The notes: generated by a model from the sequence alone, not told the origin. Positions 1-9,629 are shown, numbered from the stretch's first letter. The stretch: 21,914 bases of DNA from Azolla pinnata (GCA_037176905.1 JBBBWG010010279.1:1-21914), one strand, 5' to 3'. Translations and numbers: made by a program.

Positions 1-1137
1 ACTTGCCCTACGTTGACCTCGTCCTGCATACATCCCCGAGCTGCCCACGTGACACCAATTGGTGAACGTCACAATATCCATAATTTCTTATGAACCGATG
101 AAGATTCTAATTTACCTATAACATCTTATGTCAATAATGCATCTTCAAGCCTATAAGCAATCCCACCCCTTTTCGTCTTTGTTTTGAGAATGCCCCTCTC
201 AAACAACACATGTATCCTGTGGGTGTTTTGATCTTGGTGATGACCTCCTTCATATCCCAACTTTCTTATTTTTATTAAAGTTGTCGAAGGAGCTCTCGGT
301 AATGTCACTTGGCCATTTTTGTGCTCGATCGGCCATGCACTGCGCATCTTCCTACAACATTGTAAGTCCATCTGAATGCTTTAGCTAGAACTAATGTTCA
401 GGCAACGCCTTTGATATATCCTTTATACAAACCCCTTGTAATAATAATTGAAGCTCTTCCACCAGTAGTGCTAGGTATATATCCATATTCGTTACCTTAT
501 ACTAGCATGGGATAAGGAGTGCCAGCATGATATGTCCCTTCTTGATCACCATGTGTGGAAGCAACTTGTATTTGACCAACGCAACTAGCCAAACATTGTA
601 GGAGTTGTTGCGAAACCCAAACCAGTTTACACCATCTATATTAAAACCAATCTAAAGTTCCATTGTTCAACTCCAAAATCTGGCCAAGCGGAATCGATAT
701 GCTGCCAACTTGGAGAATCGGCTGGTATTCTCCATTTCCCATCTTGATTGCAATGTGCTAGATGCCAATCCATGAATGATACTATGGATCGACATTGGAA
801 CATCATGCAAAGCTGGGGAATGACTGAGAAGTGTTAGAGCACCTAAAATCAACAACGACCCACATATTCTTAGTACAACTGTGTAGCAACATTCCAACAA
901 CATTTCGGCAAACTCACAACATTGCAGCAACGTGCATGTATGCAACATAAAAAATAAACTAGCAACTTTTGAACTAACCTTGTGACAAACCTGCAACAAT
1001 CCTATGTTTGATCGATATTTGGGCTCTCCACACTTTGGGCATTCCGTCCATTCCTCAAATTCTCTTTGAAAGAGCATACAATTATTGATACATACATATT
1101 TCCGGTAGTCGAGCCTAAATGCATCAATTTGTAGTGA
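1..1137 (-). pseudogene. Decayed CACTA (En/Spm) TNP2-type transposase
   Basis: Relic of the transposase gene of a CACTA DNA transposon, read on the minus strand. From about 1137 to 1010 one frame gives IDAFRLDYRKYVC, then CMLFQREFEEW and TECPKCGEPKYRS, which resembles the Cys-rich start of TNP2/Transposase_21 proteins (typically an 'IDACxNDCMLYWK...ECPxCG' layout). After an unrelated or scrambled stretch the same frame resumes near 651-500 with NIDGVNWFGFRNNSYNVW, then MVIKKGHIMLALLIP, matching the conserved 'DGVNPFG...W...HIMLxLLIPG' block. In-frame stops occur at 669-667 and 654-652 and again just after ALLIPC near 500. Beyond about 480 similarity fades: MDIYLALLVEELQLL is still recognisable, and the 81-residue open frame at 371-126 is not. 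No function is expected. The element appears to run off the left edge of the window. Confidence 0.72.
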
Positions 1138-1163
1138 AGCTCACATCTAACAAGAAATAAATC

Positions 1164-1962
1164 TAGCATCAAACTTGCAGTAAATTCGTGTCAAATTTAC
1201 CGTAAATATTGTGTCAAAGTTATAATAAAACTAGTGTCAAATAAGCAGTAAATCTAGTGTCAAATGTACACAAAAATCGTGTCATCTATGCATCAAAGAT
1301 GCAGTCAAAAGCTTGTCAACTTAGCAGTAAAATTAGTAAAATTCGTAGCAAAAGTCGTGTCTAATATGTTGTAAACTGGGCATCAAACTAGGAGTAAAAA
1401 TTGTGTCAAATTTGAAGTAAGAGTTGCGTCAAATCCGTTGTAAAACTCAAGTTACGGTTGTAGTAACTAAAGCGTCAAACAAGTAGTAAAGCTGGTGTCA
1501 TAACCAATATATATCAATGATACTCCCGAATGAGTCGAATGAAACTGCGAAAATTTCTATTGATTCCTGCAAATGCTTTGGTATGAAGAAGCAATTGTAT
1601 CACCCGAATTTATGCCTTGCAAAGCATGTTCTATCATCTCACAATTGGTAACTAGAAATCTTCATGGTAATGTTTTTGTGTCTTTCTTTATCGTATGGAT
1701 TCTCTAGAGGAGAGATTGAACTAAATCGAATAATTGATGAACTCTTACTAAATCGGACATTAGATCCTTTTCCAATCAAAATTTCACTTGTTTTGGTTGT
1801 AGGTCCTGTAAATTCGTGCTAAATAGCACGTCAAAAGCTGTAGCAAAGGTCGCGGTAAAAGTGTGGCGAATTTTTTATGTCTTTTACCGCAACTTTTAAT
1901 GAAAATTTGCAGAAACAATTTCGCGATAAATGGCGCGTCAAACTCGCTAATACCTTGTAGTG
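1164..1962 (-). mobile_element. CACTA element end: subterminal repeat array and terminus
   Basis: Read on the minus strand, the element starts with CACTACAAGG at 1962-1953, the canonical CACTA terminal sequence. The first repeat-like unit, TTTGACGC, begins about 20 nt inside. From 1164 to 1500 the plus strand is an almost unbroken alternation of 11-12 nt half-units of the forms GTGTCAAA+3-4 nt and GCAGTAAA+3-4 nt. Examples of the first form start at 1188, 1211, 1234 and 1257, exactly 23 nt apart. Similar but more diverged half-units recur at about 1800-1955. In maize En/Spm the TNPA protein binds 12-bp motifs repeated in the subterminal regions, and this array has the same architecture. The 3-bp target-site duplication would be the GTT at 1963-1965, but its partner lies outside the window. 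Confidence 0.75.
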
Positions 1963-1965
1963 GTT

Positions 1966-2790
1966 GGTGGGACTAGCTTATGTCCCAATGGACCAATTTC
2001 AAGTAACACTTTTCAAAAGCACCATATCTCACAAAAAAATCACTTTGGATCAAAATTCCAATTTGTACAAGTCTTCTAATAATATAGTGTATTTGCTTGT
2101 GTACAATTTGACTTCTAAAATATGAATTTAAGAACTTTTGGGTATGATCCTATTTATACTATTACATCATGATTTTAAAGTGAATATAATTGGATTTGTT
2201 TTTGGACGCACTATTATAAACAATTAGTTTTATTAAATAATAATAAGACCCAAAGACTTTACTTATATAGCCAACTTAGTTTCAAAATCGTTGGAGATCA
2301 AAATAAACATCCAATCTTTCTATTGAGACAAATTCGTTATTTAAATACAACTACATAACATTGATAAACCAAAACAAATATAAATCAAACTCATGTTTTA
2401 ATTAAGTCAATATTTAATTGAATGTCAAGGATATTCACAAACACCAAAGTATTGGTCACATATACACCCTAAAGTTCTTCAATATTTAGAATTTTTTTTT
2501 GTTCAAAGCTCTTTCACTCTTTTGGATATAGCAAGTTCTAAAGATTTCTTGATTCCTCGTCATCACTTTGTTGTGAAATATTAGAGGGTGTTCTCTTTTT
2601 CTGCAAAGAAATATCAATCATAACATAAAAAATGATACTTTTATTTTCAGACTTATCTTCGTTTGCAAGCATTCCCTCAACAAATTAATTTTGTATCGTA
2701 TTAGTAATAATAATTATAGTATTAGTAACTCTATCAAAAACAAGTTCAAAGTCAACAATATACCTTGAATCACTAGTATCTACAATGTTG
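1966..2790. other. AT-rich intergenic spacer between two transposon ends
   Basis: Strongly AT-rich sequence with no convincing open frame, RNA gene or repeat. It separates the two divergently facing CACTA-like ends. Confidence 0.6.
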
Positions 2791-2793
2791 TCA

Positions 2794-3480
2794 TACTATA
2801 ACATATCAGGGCGATAATTTGATACGACCATTTGTTGCGACCTTACTGTGGCAAAAAATTCAGACAAAATCACATCAAAATTGATGTGACTTTGTCACAC
2901 ATATTGACGCATGGTTATTATGATATAAAATGTGACTTGTCTTTGTCGCAGTGAAACGTTTGACGTGATGTTGACGCACAATTTATTGCATTTTGACGTG
3001 CATGTTGGCAAGATAATAAACGTAAGTATTGCCGCATTTCTTGCGTGAATTTAGACATAACTTTTATGGTGAATATTGATGCATAGTTAACGCACTTATT
3101 GCTAAATAAAATAATAACAAATTTGATGAAACATTGACACACTGGTTGACGCGCTTGTTAACAGTCTTATTGACGGAACTATTGGCTGAGTTTGACGAAG
3201 TGCTAGACACTAATTTTGATGCGAATATTGCTGCATAGTTGACGCACTTATTGTTAACTAAAATAATAGCACGTCTGATATAACATTAACGCAACCATTG
3301 GCAACGCAATGGCTGACGAGATTATTGTCGGATTTATTGTCACGAGCTTAGACACAATCTTTGCCATATTTTTGAAATTTTGCTTTATTGTCTGCATTTT
3401 GAATTTTGTTTTGCATTTGTGAATTTTGATTTGTGTTGAGAACACATAGATGACAATTTCCTTGTATATGGGTAGGCAGA
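2794..3480 (+). mobile_element. Second, degenerate CACTA-like end with subterminal repeats
   Basis: The plus strand from 2794 reads TACTATAACATATCAGGGCG, which aligns with the CACTACAAGGTATTAGCGAG terminus found at 1962-1943 if a few C-to-T type changes and a 2-nt insertion are allowed. From about 2818 to 3350 the sequence parses into 11-12 nt half-units with cores such as TTTGACGTG, TTGACGCAC, TTGATGCAT and TTTATTGC. These are reverse complements of the half-units of the neighbouring array. A longer duplication is also visible: the block starting GAATATTG at 3071 recurs at 3223, a 152-bp offset. No transposase frame was found to the right, so this may be a truncated or non-autonomous copy. 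Confidence 0.5.
2863..2896. repeat. 34-bp near-perfect inverted repeat
   Basis: Left arm GACAAAATCACATCAA and right arm TTGATGTGACTTTGTC are reverse complements with one mismatch over 16 bp and a 2-nt centre. The repeat lies at the outer end of the degenerate CACTA-like repeat array and could fold as a hairpin. Confidence 0.75.
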
Positions 3481-3732
3481 TCACATAATGACCGTGATCG
3501 TGAATGAATGCAATAAAATCATGTCTTGTGAGAGTAGTAGTTTGAGCTCAATGGTTAGTAATTTGACTTCTACCATGAGGTATTCTAAATTTTGTTTGAA
3601 AAATATATATACACATGTATCCAGCCATGAAATAATTGATATACCTATGAATTCCCCTTAGACTTTAGAACCCCAAAAGACCAATGTCTTTGATGACAAA
3701 AATGATAATAATTTGAAAACATGTATCTTAAC

Positions 3733-3948
3733 CTAGTGCACTGCTAGACACTCATATAACACATGTTTTTTAGACTCTTGAGTTGCACCACAATAACTAC
3801 AAGATGATGTTACAATATCACTAACCCAAGAACCTACTAACAATATATTATGCACGAACTATCACTAACAGGTAGAAGTTTTTTTACTATAACCAACACT
3901 CCAAATTCTTTTGCAAAAGCTCATCATTAATAACTTTGAAATATCATA
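3733..3948 (-). pseudogene. LINE-like reverse-transcriptase zinc-binding (zf-RVT) relic
   Basis: On the minus strand a single frame (first codon after a stop at 3951-3949) reads YDISKLLMMSF, then KRIWSVGYSKKTSTC. Three consecutive stop codons follow, and the same frame then resumes with FVHNILLVGSWVSDI, CSYC and KKHVLYECLAVH, ending at a TAG at 3735-3733. The spacing C-x2-C-x8-H-x4-C (codons at 3801, 3792, 3765, 3750), preceded by 'IW...SKK...' and '..HN.L..G.W', is the layout of the zf-RVT domain at the C-terminus of plant LINE-type and related retroelement polyproteins. The stop cluster shows it is dead. Weaker continuation (VFKLLSFLSSKTLVFWGS) is visible down to about 3670. Flanking RT and endonuclease domains were not recognised. 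Confidence 0.6.
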
Positions 3949-4725
3949 CTAAATCCAAAACCTCATTGCCACAAGTTCCTTATTCCTACCTACTTGAATG
4001 ATTTGACATCTAATCTTGATAGAATATTTAAAAAAATTAATAAGAAACCAAACACCCATAATAAAAAGTCAAATTTAAAATACACTAAATTGAGCAAAAT
4101 TTTATAATTTTTGACAAATTTCGAAATAGGCATGGAACCGAATGCAACAAAAACTTAAGATATAAAGAGTTTCTAAGTGTTTATTATTAATGTCAAGTTT
4201 CACAAACACACATCGAAGTTCAAACTGCATGAAACTGAACACTTTTTTTAAATTTTGAACAAAATTTAATAACCTTTTACTCTTGAGTAAATTTTTTATC
4301 ACGAGGGTGGATGCTCCATAAAGGGAAACTCATATTTGCTAGTAGCTCAAAAATCACACCTTAGACAAACTATGAGTCACCCCTAGAGAAGGTGACTGAC
4401 TTCTAGTAAATATTTTGATATCATCCCTATGGCATGAACGACTTAGACACCTAAACAAATCCATTATAATATACTTATTGAAATCTTAGACTAAATATAT
4501 TTCTAACTCTATTTTCTAGACTATTAGTTTTTTGAGCATTGCTAATAAGAAAAACAAGTTGCGACATCACATCCTACAAATGCTCCAAGAGAATCAAATC
4601 CACTTTGATGTTGGCTTCTCTATGACTAACACCACCTGGGAGTTGGGACATAGGTTCTGTTGGTGATGCATTTGTCTCCTATTGTACTTTGCCTTGGGTG
4701 CTCCACAATCTACGTTCCTCATTAG

Positions 4726-4759
4726 ACACACACACACACACTCTCTCTCTCTCTCTCTC
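4726..4759. repeat. Compound (AC)n-(CT)n microsatellite
   Basis: An AC dinucleotide run at 4726-4740 passes directly into a CT run at 4741-4759. Confidence 0.95.
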
Positions 4760-5385
4760 AATGAATCCGAGGTGTCTAGAATTGTCCCAGATAAATAATG
4801 AATCCCCCTTACGAGTTCATACGCAACTGTCGTTGGTATATGAGCCCTTGTTTACCACTTTTCGTGAATTCAGCTCCTAATCGGTTTCACTTGATTCAAT
4901 TCATAGTGATATTGTAGATCCATGTTACATCAGTGGCTTGGTGGAGCATCATACTTCACTACCTTCAAAGGTAAGATGAAATACTACTTCTATGCATTAA
5001 ATTCCTTTTGAAGACAAAGTCTAGGAATAGGTTCCACTGCTGCTACATACATACAAATTTATATAAGCACGCATACGACATGCACACAACATACTTGCAT
5101 ATTGCAAACAACACATAACATGTCGATATACAACATATTCAAAGAGTAGGTGCATGCAGGGAACAAATGAGGAGGGTGTTGAGTCAAGCTCACAACCATA
5201 ACTATATCTATGTCGATAACCATGTTTATAGTCGCAACTATATAACTATGTCCATAGATGGGTATTCTTAAGCTTTACTTTATCATATCATCTCTGCTCT
5301 TTCTCTTTGACCTCATGCACTCAAGTAATGATTAACAATTAATTAGCAACTAATCATCTGTTATGATGAATAGAGAGAGTTGTAG

Positions 5386-5386
<1 letters not shown>

Positions 5387-5416
<30 letters not shown>
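5387..5416. repeat. (AAT)10 microsatellite
   Basis: Ten uninterrupted AAT triplets in intergenic DNA. Confidence 0.95.
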
Positions 5417-5417
<1 letters not shown>

Positions 5418-5971
5418 CAAAGTTACCAAAGAATGCCTAACAAAACTATTAATTACATTTTAATGTCTATTATAATTAAACATTATAGATCAATGCCTGC
5501 TTTTATCTCTCACTGAAAGATAACACACAGCTACCTCTCACTAATTGATTTGATTCCTTACCTTACAACTGTTACTTCCTAATCGCTTCTCGCTAATAAA
5601 TTATACCCTTCTCTCACTAATTGCATCAAAATCTACCCCCTTTCGAGTTCACGAATTCTTAATCTTCTTACTGCTATCAACTAACCGTTCCCCTACTCCG
5701 TGTCGTTGTTTACGAACGAATCGATTCCCCGACGGTACCCGATCGATTAACAGATGCCACTAACCTCGGGATCGAATTAATCTAGTGTTAATCAATCAAT
5801 GGGGCGTTGAAATGTAATTCATAAATTGGTGAGGCTAATTTCCCTTACTGCTACTGCTCTGCTGCTAATAGTAGTAATAACACTAACAATAGTAGTATTA
5901 GTTTGTTTTTGTTCTTGGGCATAAAATTCCCATCATCAGCATTTTCTGGCAGAGAGCTCATGAATCTCTGA

Positions 5972-6985
5972 ATGCTGAGGCTCCTGTCTGATCTGCGCAG
6001 GCTCGGCAGAGGAAGAATCCATGGCCTGTATCGCGACGCGGCGCGCCGTCCTTCGTGTTGCGGATGCTCCAACGCGTCCATTCATGGGACTCAAGCAGAC
6101 GCCGCAGCAGCAGCAGCAGATGATGATGGTGATGATGGTGATGTTGGTGAAGTTAATCGCAGCCCCAGTTCTCCCAACGAACGAGACGGAATCGACGCGC
6201 TCCCTGCTTTGCCGAGACCTTGCGCTGGTATGCCAATCGCTCCCTTCAAGACTCCGCATCTTTCGCCGTCTTCTTCCAGCGCTGCTGATATTTGTGGTCT
6301 CTTGAGAACGTTTGGCATCAGCCGCGATGGCTGTGCCAAGATCCTTTCGTCCTATCCTCAGATCTTGGAATTGGATGCGAAGAGGGACATCTCGGTGTCC
6401 ATCATCCTTCTGCAATCTGTATGTGGAACGGACCTGGTGGCAGAATGCCTTGTTTCTTGGCCTTCTCTCTTGAGCCTCAGCAAAGAGCAGGAAAGCTTCC
6501 AAGTCCGTATCCGTTTCTTGCTTAGATGTGGTTTCAAGGAGAATACAAAGCACATTGTAAAAGCTTTGAACTGCCTTTCGAAGAAAAGCAAGCAAGACCT
6601 AGATGCGATCCTTTGTGGTCTGATCAATCATGGACTCTCCCAAAATTGTGCATACAAGCTCATTCGGATGCAGCCTACACTTTTGCGTCAGGAGCTGACC
6701 GAGATCACGAGGAAGCTCGATTTTATTTTGCATCACCTTTGTTTCTCCATCGAAGAGCTTTTCAAGTATTCGTCTTTCATGCTTTGCAGCTTGGACTCTC
6801 ACCTGAAGCCAAGATATCTCATGCACCAGTGGGTCAAATCTAAACGGATCATTCGACGGAATTTCAAGCTCGATTACATCATGTCAATGTCGGAAAAGCA
6901 GTTTCGATCCAAGTTTGTCAGCTGCCATCCTGATGGCCTGCGAGTTTATTGCGAGTTCATGAAGAGCTCCGAGAAGAAATGCTGA
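5972..6985 (+). CDS. mTERF-family protein, probably organelle-targeted
   Basis: Predicted 337-residue protein, apparently intronless. The ATG at 5972 is fixed by an in-frame TGA immediately before it. Residues 1-30 are Arg/Leu/Ala-rich with few acids, as in a mitochondrial or plastid targeting peptide. Residues 44-60 are a low-complexity poly-Ala then Asp/Gly tract encoded by GCA and GAT/GGT triplet runs. From about residue 105 there are degenerate mTERF helical repeats of the L...G(I/L/F)....(I/A)......P.(I/L)L type: LLRTFGISRDGCAKIL, YPQILEL, LLRCGFKENTKHIVKAL, INHGLSQNCAYKLI and MQPTLL. They are followed by LKPRYLMHQWVKSK (279-292), which matches the usual 'LKPRYxVLxxLKSKGL' segment. Family members bind nucleic acid and act in organellar transcription, rRNA maturation or intron splicing. 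This one is fairly short, so a diverged or partly truncated paralogue is possible. The family call rests on motif spacing; the exact role is unknown. Confidence 0.72.
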   Translation: MLRLLSDLRRLGRGRIHGLYRDAARRPSCCGCSNASIHGTQADAAAAAADDDGDDGDVGEVNRSPSSPNERDGIDALPALPRPCAGMPIAPFKTPHLSPSSSSAADICGLLRTFGISRDGCAKILSSYPQILELDAKRDISVSIILLQSVCGTDLVAECLVSWPSLLSLSKEQESFQVRIRFLLRCGFKENTKHIVKALNCLSKKSKQDLDAILCGLINHGLSQNCAYKLIRMQPTLLRQELTEITRKLDFILHHLCFSIEELFKYSSFMLCSLDSHLKPRYLMHQWVKSKRIIRRNFKLDYIMSMSEKQFRSKFVSCHPDGLRVYCEFMKSSEKKC

Positions 6986-7714
6986 GACCGTCATGGCAAA
7001 ACGTCTTGAAGTTGGATGCTGAGAGTGACATGAAAATGTCGAAGATCGGATGTTTTTAGCTAACAGCGTATCATCCGGTGAAGAAATTATTAGAAAGATA
7101 TGAAGAAATGAGAATGAGAACGCATGAAGTGTGGTGATTGAAGCCTTATGTTTGATTGAGACTTGCAACAATGGCAGCAACTCCTAAGCTCTAGCGATAG
7201 ATCCCAAGGATGTGGAAGAAATGGATGTGAATGTTACTTGTTGAAGTTTGCATTTTCTTTCCATTGTCTGTTATGTTCGACAAATGCATAATATAGCAGA
7301 AACTCTGGAATGGAAAACAAATATCTGCCGATCGAAGAGGTTTTATGGAACTCAAGCAATTTATTCTTATGGAAATATAAAATTGAATCTTCTTCATGGT
7401 CTTTAATCCCTTGGATCTATCGGTAGGATAACAAAGAGGAGACGCCGTGAGGCATGGAAAATGAGATTCGAAGCCTGGGAGTACTGTATATTGATAGCCT
7501 TCGAATTCGGCAAAGATTAGGTTTACAAAAGAATGCAAAGCAATGCTATGAAGAGCGGAGCAATGGGGTATATAAACATGTCTTTTTTTACTCTTTTGTT
7601 TTTTTATACGGGAGGTTGCAGTTTTTCTCGAAGCCAATAAAGACCAAAGGTTTTGACTTGCATGCAGAAATCCAATGAGTTCCAAATCTTTGAATGGATG
7701 AAATGTAATCATAT

Positions 7715-7835
7715 GCAATCTAACTGCAGAATATTAATGATGGAACTTACTCGGTGTAGCATTGGATTTCCTTTGCAATCTAATTGTAAGGCATTGATGG
7801 TGGAACTTTATTGGCTGTAACTTTATTTCCTTTGT
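7715..7835. repeat. Tandem duplication, 60-bp period
   Basis: GCAATCTAA starts at 7715 and again at 7775, and TGGAACTT at 7741 and again at 7801. The two 60-bp copies are recognisably similar but diverged. Confidence 0.8.
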
Positions 7836-7941
7836 AGAATGTCACCAAAGGAATCACTCCTAATCCTCCATCCAGCCAGCGTAAATTAGTAGTTGTTGGT
7901 AGTGGCTGATTACAATTTTGATCGCGAAGGCTTGTGTTGAA

Positions 7942-7955
7942 GGTTTAGGGTTTAG
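7942..7955 (+). repeat. Telomere-like TTTAGGG motif (two copies)
   Basis: The sequence contains two tandem plant-type telomere units, GGTTTAGGGTTTAG. Such interstitial motifs are common near plant genes; here it is isolated in intergenic DNA. Confidence 0.75.
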
Positions 7956-8687
7956 GCCATAAAATCCATAGAAGATGGGTTATGCCTAAATAAAGGTGAC
8001 AAAAATTCCCACCTCAAGGTTAGCCAAAAACTTATACCGAAAAGAGATTACCATCCTATCACTTCTCGATATGCTGTGTCAAATATGTGTATCAATTCGA
8101 TTACTCGCGAATTGGTTGCACTTTTTTCGTAAAAGGACAATCGAACATTTTGTAGGCGTGTACTACATTGATGATTGGAACTAGAAATGTGGGCTCGATT
8201 TATAGTCGTCGTTAAGCAAACAATTCTCTGCTTGGGGTTTTGGATTTGGGCGGAAAAACCATATGTATATAATAACAATAATAATATAAAAGAAGCTGTT
8301 TAAGTGCCCACGATCTTGGACGGGAGTTACGATGAAAAGAAATATCGAATCGATGCCCCTAAGATTCAATGCCTCGGAATCTCGTTCACGTCGTCTTAGC
8401 CAGCATCTTGGTTGGGCTATATTTGGAACTTTGAATTTCTGATCGTCGTCATCCTCGTCGATCGGTATCAATAAATAATCCTAATGGAGCCTGTCTAATC
8501 CGCGGTGTTTTCAACGAACATGAAAACTCGCATGTCCAACATGTTCTCTAGACAACGCGCATGTCTTTTCTATTTTGGTTGTCGTGTCATGACCACGTTC
8601 CGCTGTTTGTCTCGCTTGAACATATGGAACGAGGGTCTGCTACACACGCATTTACGCCATCTCGTGTGATCTCGATGTAGCTAGGAA

Positions 8688-8786
8688 CTACTTACGTATC
8701 ATGCATATTGGACATTTTGCGGGATCCGAAACATTTTGCGGGACATTTTACGATGGCGCAACGCGATGGCGCTACTTACGTATCAT
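8688..8786. repeat. Short nested direct repeats
   Basis: CTACTTACGTATCAT occurs at 8688-8702 and again at 8772-8786. Between them ACATTTTGCGGGA occurs at 8712 and 8731, a 19-bp period. The cluster looks like a small local amplification next to the GATC-rich satellite. Confidence 0.85.
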
Positions 8787-8930
8787 CGCGGCTTTTGAAG
8801 ATCGGTAATTACAGAACTGCCCAACGGAAGGATCCGAAACAACGCGAGCAAATGAACACCTCTAGAATCGAAGAGCAGAGGATCTGTATTTGCAGACGAT
8901 CGGTCCTCCTCCTCCCGATCCGTTTAACTC

Positions 8931-9292
8931 GAGGATCGATATCAGCTAGCGACCGGATCGTCTCGATTCCCAATTCAATCGAGGATCAATATCAGCTAGC
9001 AATCGGATCGTCTCGATTCCCAGCTGGATCGAGGATCGATATCAGCCAGCGATCGGATCGTGCTGATTCCCAGTTCGTTCGGGGATCGATATCAGCCAGC
9101 GATCGGATCTTGCTGATTCCCAGTTCGATCGGGGATCGATATCGGGTAGCGATCGGATCCAGTCCCAATTCCCAGCTGGATCGGGGATCGATATTAGCCA
9201 GCAATCGGATCCAGTGCCGATTCCTAGTTCGATTAGGGATCGATATCAACGAGCGATTGGATCGTCCTGATCCGTATTCGCCAAGGATCGAT
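8931..9292. repeat. 50-bp GATC-rich minisatellite, seven copies plus a partial
   Basis: Units begin with G(A/G)GGATCGAT or a near variant at 8931, 8981, 9031, 9081, 9131, 9183, 9235 and 9283 (partial), giving periods of 50, 50, 50, 50, 52, 52 and 48. Each unit carries overlapping palindromes, including ATCGAT, GATATC and often CGATCG. A 199-residue plus-strand open frame and an 85-residue minus frame cross the array. Because the period is not a multiple of three and the long frame begins at a TTG, I read these as by-products of the repeat rather than genes. The array ends about 340 bp before the start codon of the aminotransferase-like gene. Confidence 0.93.
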
Positions 9293-9340
9293 CCTCACGA
9301 GCTGTAGCTGCAAAGGATCCTAGGATCTGTATCGAGCGAA

Positions 9341-9375
9341 GGATCTGATCTGATCTGATCTACTCTGATCTGATC
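9341..9375. repeat. (TCTGA)n short tandem repeat
   Basis: A pentanucleotide run of GATCT/TCTGA with one interruption follows the 50-bp satellite and extends its GATC-rich composition. Confidence 0.9.
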
Positions 9376-9424
9376 CGATAGAGAGGAACCGAAGGAAGAT
9401 GAATGAGCATGTTGATGGTGGGCG

Positions 9425-9629
9425 ATGATGCCGATGCTGCTGCTGCTGCTGCTGCTGATGCTGATGCTCGTGGTGGGCGATGGCGATGGCGATGGCGATG
9501 GTGGAGATGATGATGATGAATGAAGCCTTTTCCTTTTGTCAACGTTCCTCTCTGTCTGCGTCTCTTGTCTAGACCTTCTTCTTGCTGCTGCTTCTGCTTC
9601 TTCTTCTTCTTCTTCTTCCTCCTCCCGCC
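9425..9629 (+). promoter_or_regulatory. Proximal promoter/leader with triplet and pyrimidine-rich tracts
   Basis: Immediately before the aminotransferase-like start codon lie a GCT/GAT triplet run (about 9431-9470), a GATGGC run (about 9478-9500) and a TC-rich tract culminating in TTC repeats (9561-9625). Pyrimidine-rich leaders are common in plant promoters. An ATG at 9520 opens a frame that overlaps the main start, so it matters if transcription begins upstream of it. I could not place a TATA box or start site. Confidence 0.4.

Larger units (their letters stand above)
3952..5850. other. AT-rich intergenic region
   Basis: No supported gene. Short minus-strand frames, such as the one at 4302-4102, are AT-rich and look like chance. 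The stretch contains a compound CA/CT microsatellite and an AAT microsatellite, listed separately. It forms the distal upstream region of the mTERF-like gene. Confidence 0.55.
6986..8687. other. Intergenic region downstream of the mTERF-like gene
   Basis: It presumably holds the 3' untranslated region of the mTERF-like gene. A 175-residue minus-strand frame at 7718-7191 shows no recognisable domain and is AT-rich. A 60-bp duplication and a telomere-like motif within this stretch are listed separately. No other gene was seen. Confidence 0.5.

Noticed and set aside
1129..1136. Second CACTACAA sequence on the minus strand at 1136-1129
   Set aside because: It lies inside the transposase reading (Ser-Leu-Gln) with no adjacent array start, so it is probably a coincidence rather than a terminus.
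5936..6595. 219-residue minus-strand frame antisense to the mTERF-like gene
   Set aside because: It is a shadow of the coding sequence on the other strand, with no recognisable domain and low-complexity Ser/Arg/Cys tracts.
7191..7718. 175-residue minus-strand frame downstream of the mTERF-like gene
   Set aside because: No domain, no repeated motif typical of a protein, and composition like the surrounding AT-rich DNA.
9121..9240. GTTCGAT sequences resembling a tRNA B box
   Set aside because: They are part of the 50-bp satellite; no cloverleaf arms or A box are found around them.
8708..9307. 199-residue plus-strand open frame over the 50-bp satellite
   Set aside because: It starts at TTG, and the repeat period is not a multiple of three, so each unit is read in a different frame. 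The open frame is a product of the repeat composition.
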